NCBI GenBank assembly: GCA_034096865.1
Contig: JAWQFJ010016673.1
Location: 1-17,500 of the forward strand
Direction: 5' to 3'
Length of the DNA: 17,500 bases
DNA from: Theodoxus fluviatilis
Lineage: Eukaryota; Mollusca; Gastropoda; Cycloneritida; Neritidae
Part shown: one piece after another, positions 16,092 to 17,500 of the stretch
Numbering within the stretch: position 1 is the stretch's first letter
Layout of the letters: each line of letters opens with the position of its first letter
Program-made: the position numbers and the translations under genes
Notes under the pieces: generated by a model
Databases searched by the model: none
Told to the model about the DNA's origin: nothing
The model's input: the letters and a program-made list of their open reading frames with translations, nothing else

Positions 16092-16956
16092 GGCGGAGTG
16101 GCGGGTGCCGTCTCTTTTTAGAGTGGAATTCTCAGCAACGGATCGCCGCACAAAGGATGCGAGCATATTTCCACGTCTGCCCTGTAGGAGTAAGCTTTTT
16201 CAAAATGTATAAATTGCTTGACTTCACCCCATTGCCCACTTCTGTAGCGAGCATGATTAATTTGTGTATTCTGAGCGTTTAAATGAGCTATTTTTAAATT
16301 TTGTGCCCCTCTTCATTTAGATTGAGTGTTGAACATTTTTGCCTCCGAAACTGAAAAATAAAAAGGTTGTGAATGCTGAGAAAAAGTCTATAGGAAATGG
16401 AAGAACGCGACAAAGTAAAGAGAGAAGGAATAGAAATATAATAGGGTTTTCCACTTCTTCCTTAATCTAAGGCCTTTGCAGATTGTGGAGATCACAGCTT
16501 GAAGAGCACTGTATCTCACCACACGATAGAAAACACTGTTATGACCGCATTCAGCGTAGCTGAGACTAGTGAATATAGTCTCAGCAACAGGTTGGTCACG
16601 TGATAGCCTAAATTCTTCCATAACATGCATACCACCGTTCTGAACAGCCACGCTGAATGCCATATCACATCGTGAGTGTATTCCTCCGCTTGTTGTGATA
16701 CACTCCATACTGGCAGCCATTTATCCGTCAGTTCATTTTCTAAACATCGATTTCCCATGAATGTAAAACTTGTATGCGGTAAAATTCGAATCACAAGAGT
16801 GTAATATTGTGAACTCTACTAATTATAAGGACTTTGAATACAACAGCAATATTTATACTTCATTGAGCGAGTAAGGCAACCAATCCCGTCTGCATAATCT
16901 TCGATACACACAGAAACCCACTGAGTGCTTTTGCTGATGAGGAATCATTAATTTAA
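16092..16956. other. AT-rich flanking DNA, no gene recognised
   Basis: This is more AT-rich than the preceding DNA. Minus-strand open frames of 110 and 92 codons at 16388-16794 overlap in different phases and show no family I recognise. A perfect 10-bp hairpin lies at 16559-16585 (GCTGAGACTA with TAGTCTCAGC, 7-nt loop). Confidence 0.4.
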
Positions 16957-17500
16957 TGTATGCTTAGAAGGATAAAACTTAGAAAAACTGCTTCTGAGCT
17001 ATCCGATAATATCGAACTTCGGAATCGGACGGATTCCTACAGAAGTTTTCTGTCAGGAAGAGTTCAGAAGGTGAGAGTTGGCAATGCAAACTCATCCATA
17101 GCAAACGTACTAAGCGGAATTCCACAAGGAAGTATTTTGGGTCCGGTTCTGTTTACAGTCTTCTTAAACGACTTACCAGAAGGGATACAGTCATCATGCA
17201 AAGTTTTTGCCGACGACACGAAGATATATGATAAATCAAGAAATTGTAGCCGGGTGCAGGGTGATTTAAAACGATTGGAGAGGTGGTCGGATGTATGGAA
17301 CCTATATTTTAATGTAGAAAAGTGTAAAGTAATGCACCTTGGGAAAAATAATCCAGGTTTTAATTACACTATGAAAATGGGAAAAGATGACTTAAACCTA
17401 AGTGTATGCAACGAGGAGAGAGACTTGGGAGTCACTTTTGACCCTAAATTGACATTCGACCCACATATTCAAGTTTCTATAAACAAGGCCAACCAGATGA
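16957..17500 (+). pseudogene. Non-LTR retrotransposon RT fragment (CR1/L2/Rex-like)
   Basis: An open frame in phase 1 from after TAA 16954-16956 to the window end, continuing beyond it. Clear homology starts at about 17041. It has the RT block SGIPQGSILGPVLF, then LNDLP, then catalytic VFADDTKIY with the aspartates at 17212-17217. Next come LKRLERWSDVW, FNVEKCKVMHLGK, then ERDLGVTFDPKL and INKAN. This order is typical of jockey/CR1/L2-type ORF2 reverse transcriptases. Just upstream, a different phase (FGIGR at about 17018-17032) looks like the preceding RT block, which suggests a small indel. The endonuclease region is absent, so it is 5' truncated or rearranged. Confidence 0.85.

Noticed and set aside
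16123..16150. Resemblance to the 5.8S rRNA start (TCAGCAACGGATC)
   Set aside because: Only about 13 bases match a fungal/plant-like form and the match stops at once; the metazoan 5.8S start differs.
15988..16212. 74-codon frame over the right arm of the inverted repeat
   Set aside because: No motif, and it exits the arm into unique DNA. The arm is better explained as a structural repeat.
16388..16794. Minus-strand 110- and 92-codon open frames as host exons
   Set aside because: Overlapping in different phases, no recognised domain, no clear splice context. I cannot support a gene.

Overview
This is a non-coding, repeat-rich stretch of a metazoan nuclear genome, probably an invertebrate such as a mollusc or crustacean. 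The organism is an inference from the style of the Ty3/gypsy Gag-Pol, the abundant GT, CT and AGGC microsatellites and the CR1/L2-type reverse transcriptase; nothing here fixes the species. No bacterial gene, operon or convincing host protein-coding gene is visible.

Layout. 1-1617: flanking DNA with a perfect hairpin (435-471), a 148-bp tandem duplication (457-743) with a decayed third copy, an alternating purine-pyrimidine tract beside a CT/C tract, and a second CT microsatellite. 1618-12628: one essentially full-length Ty3/gypsy LTR retrotransposon of 11.0 kb. It has 583-bp LTRs (TG...CA ends), a 4-bp GGAG target-site duplication, a TATA-like box and AATAAA in each LTR, and a polypurine tract. 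Its gag is greatly enlarged by about 4.6 kb of 54-bp tandem repeats coding for an E/K/R/Q-rich coiled coil. A capsid-like domain and a CCHC zinc knuckle follow, then pol in the order protease, RT, RNase H, integrase. No envelope gene is present. 12629-16956: flanking DNA with microsatellites, a 304-bp-spaced duplication, a 20-bp minisatellite, and a striking near-perfect inverted repeat (two ~152-bp arms, 40-nt spacer). 16957-17500: the RT-domain fragment of a non-LTR (CR1/L2/Rex-like) retrotransposon running off the window.

How the element would work. The LTRs give promoter and polyadenylation signals. Gag would package RNA, and Pol would be made by -1 frameshifting at the gag terminator, where I see a candidate slippery heptamer, a 7-nt spacer and an H-type pseudoknot. 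This copy looks dead: it has in-frame stops at 2504, 6853, 8437, 8848 and 11492, indel frameshifts near 7940-7972 and at 9144-9149, and scrambled frames in the middle of the array. The two LTRs differ at roughly 14 aligned sites plus a few indels, so the insertion is not brand new.

The most notable items are the giant minisatellite inside gag, the gag/pol frameshift pseudoknot, the hairpin where a tRNA primer-binding site is expected, and the large inverted repeat at 15749-16091.
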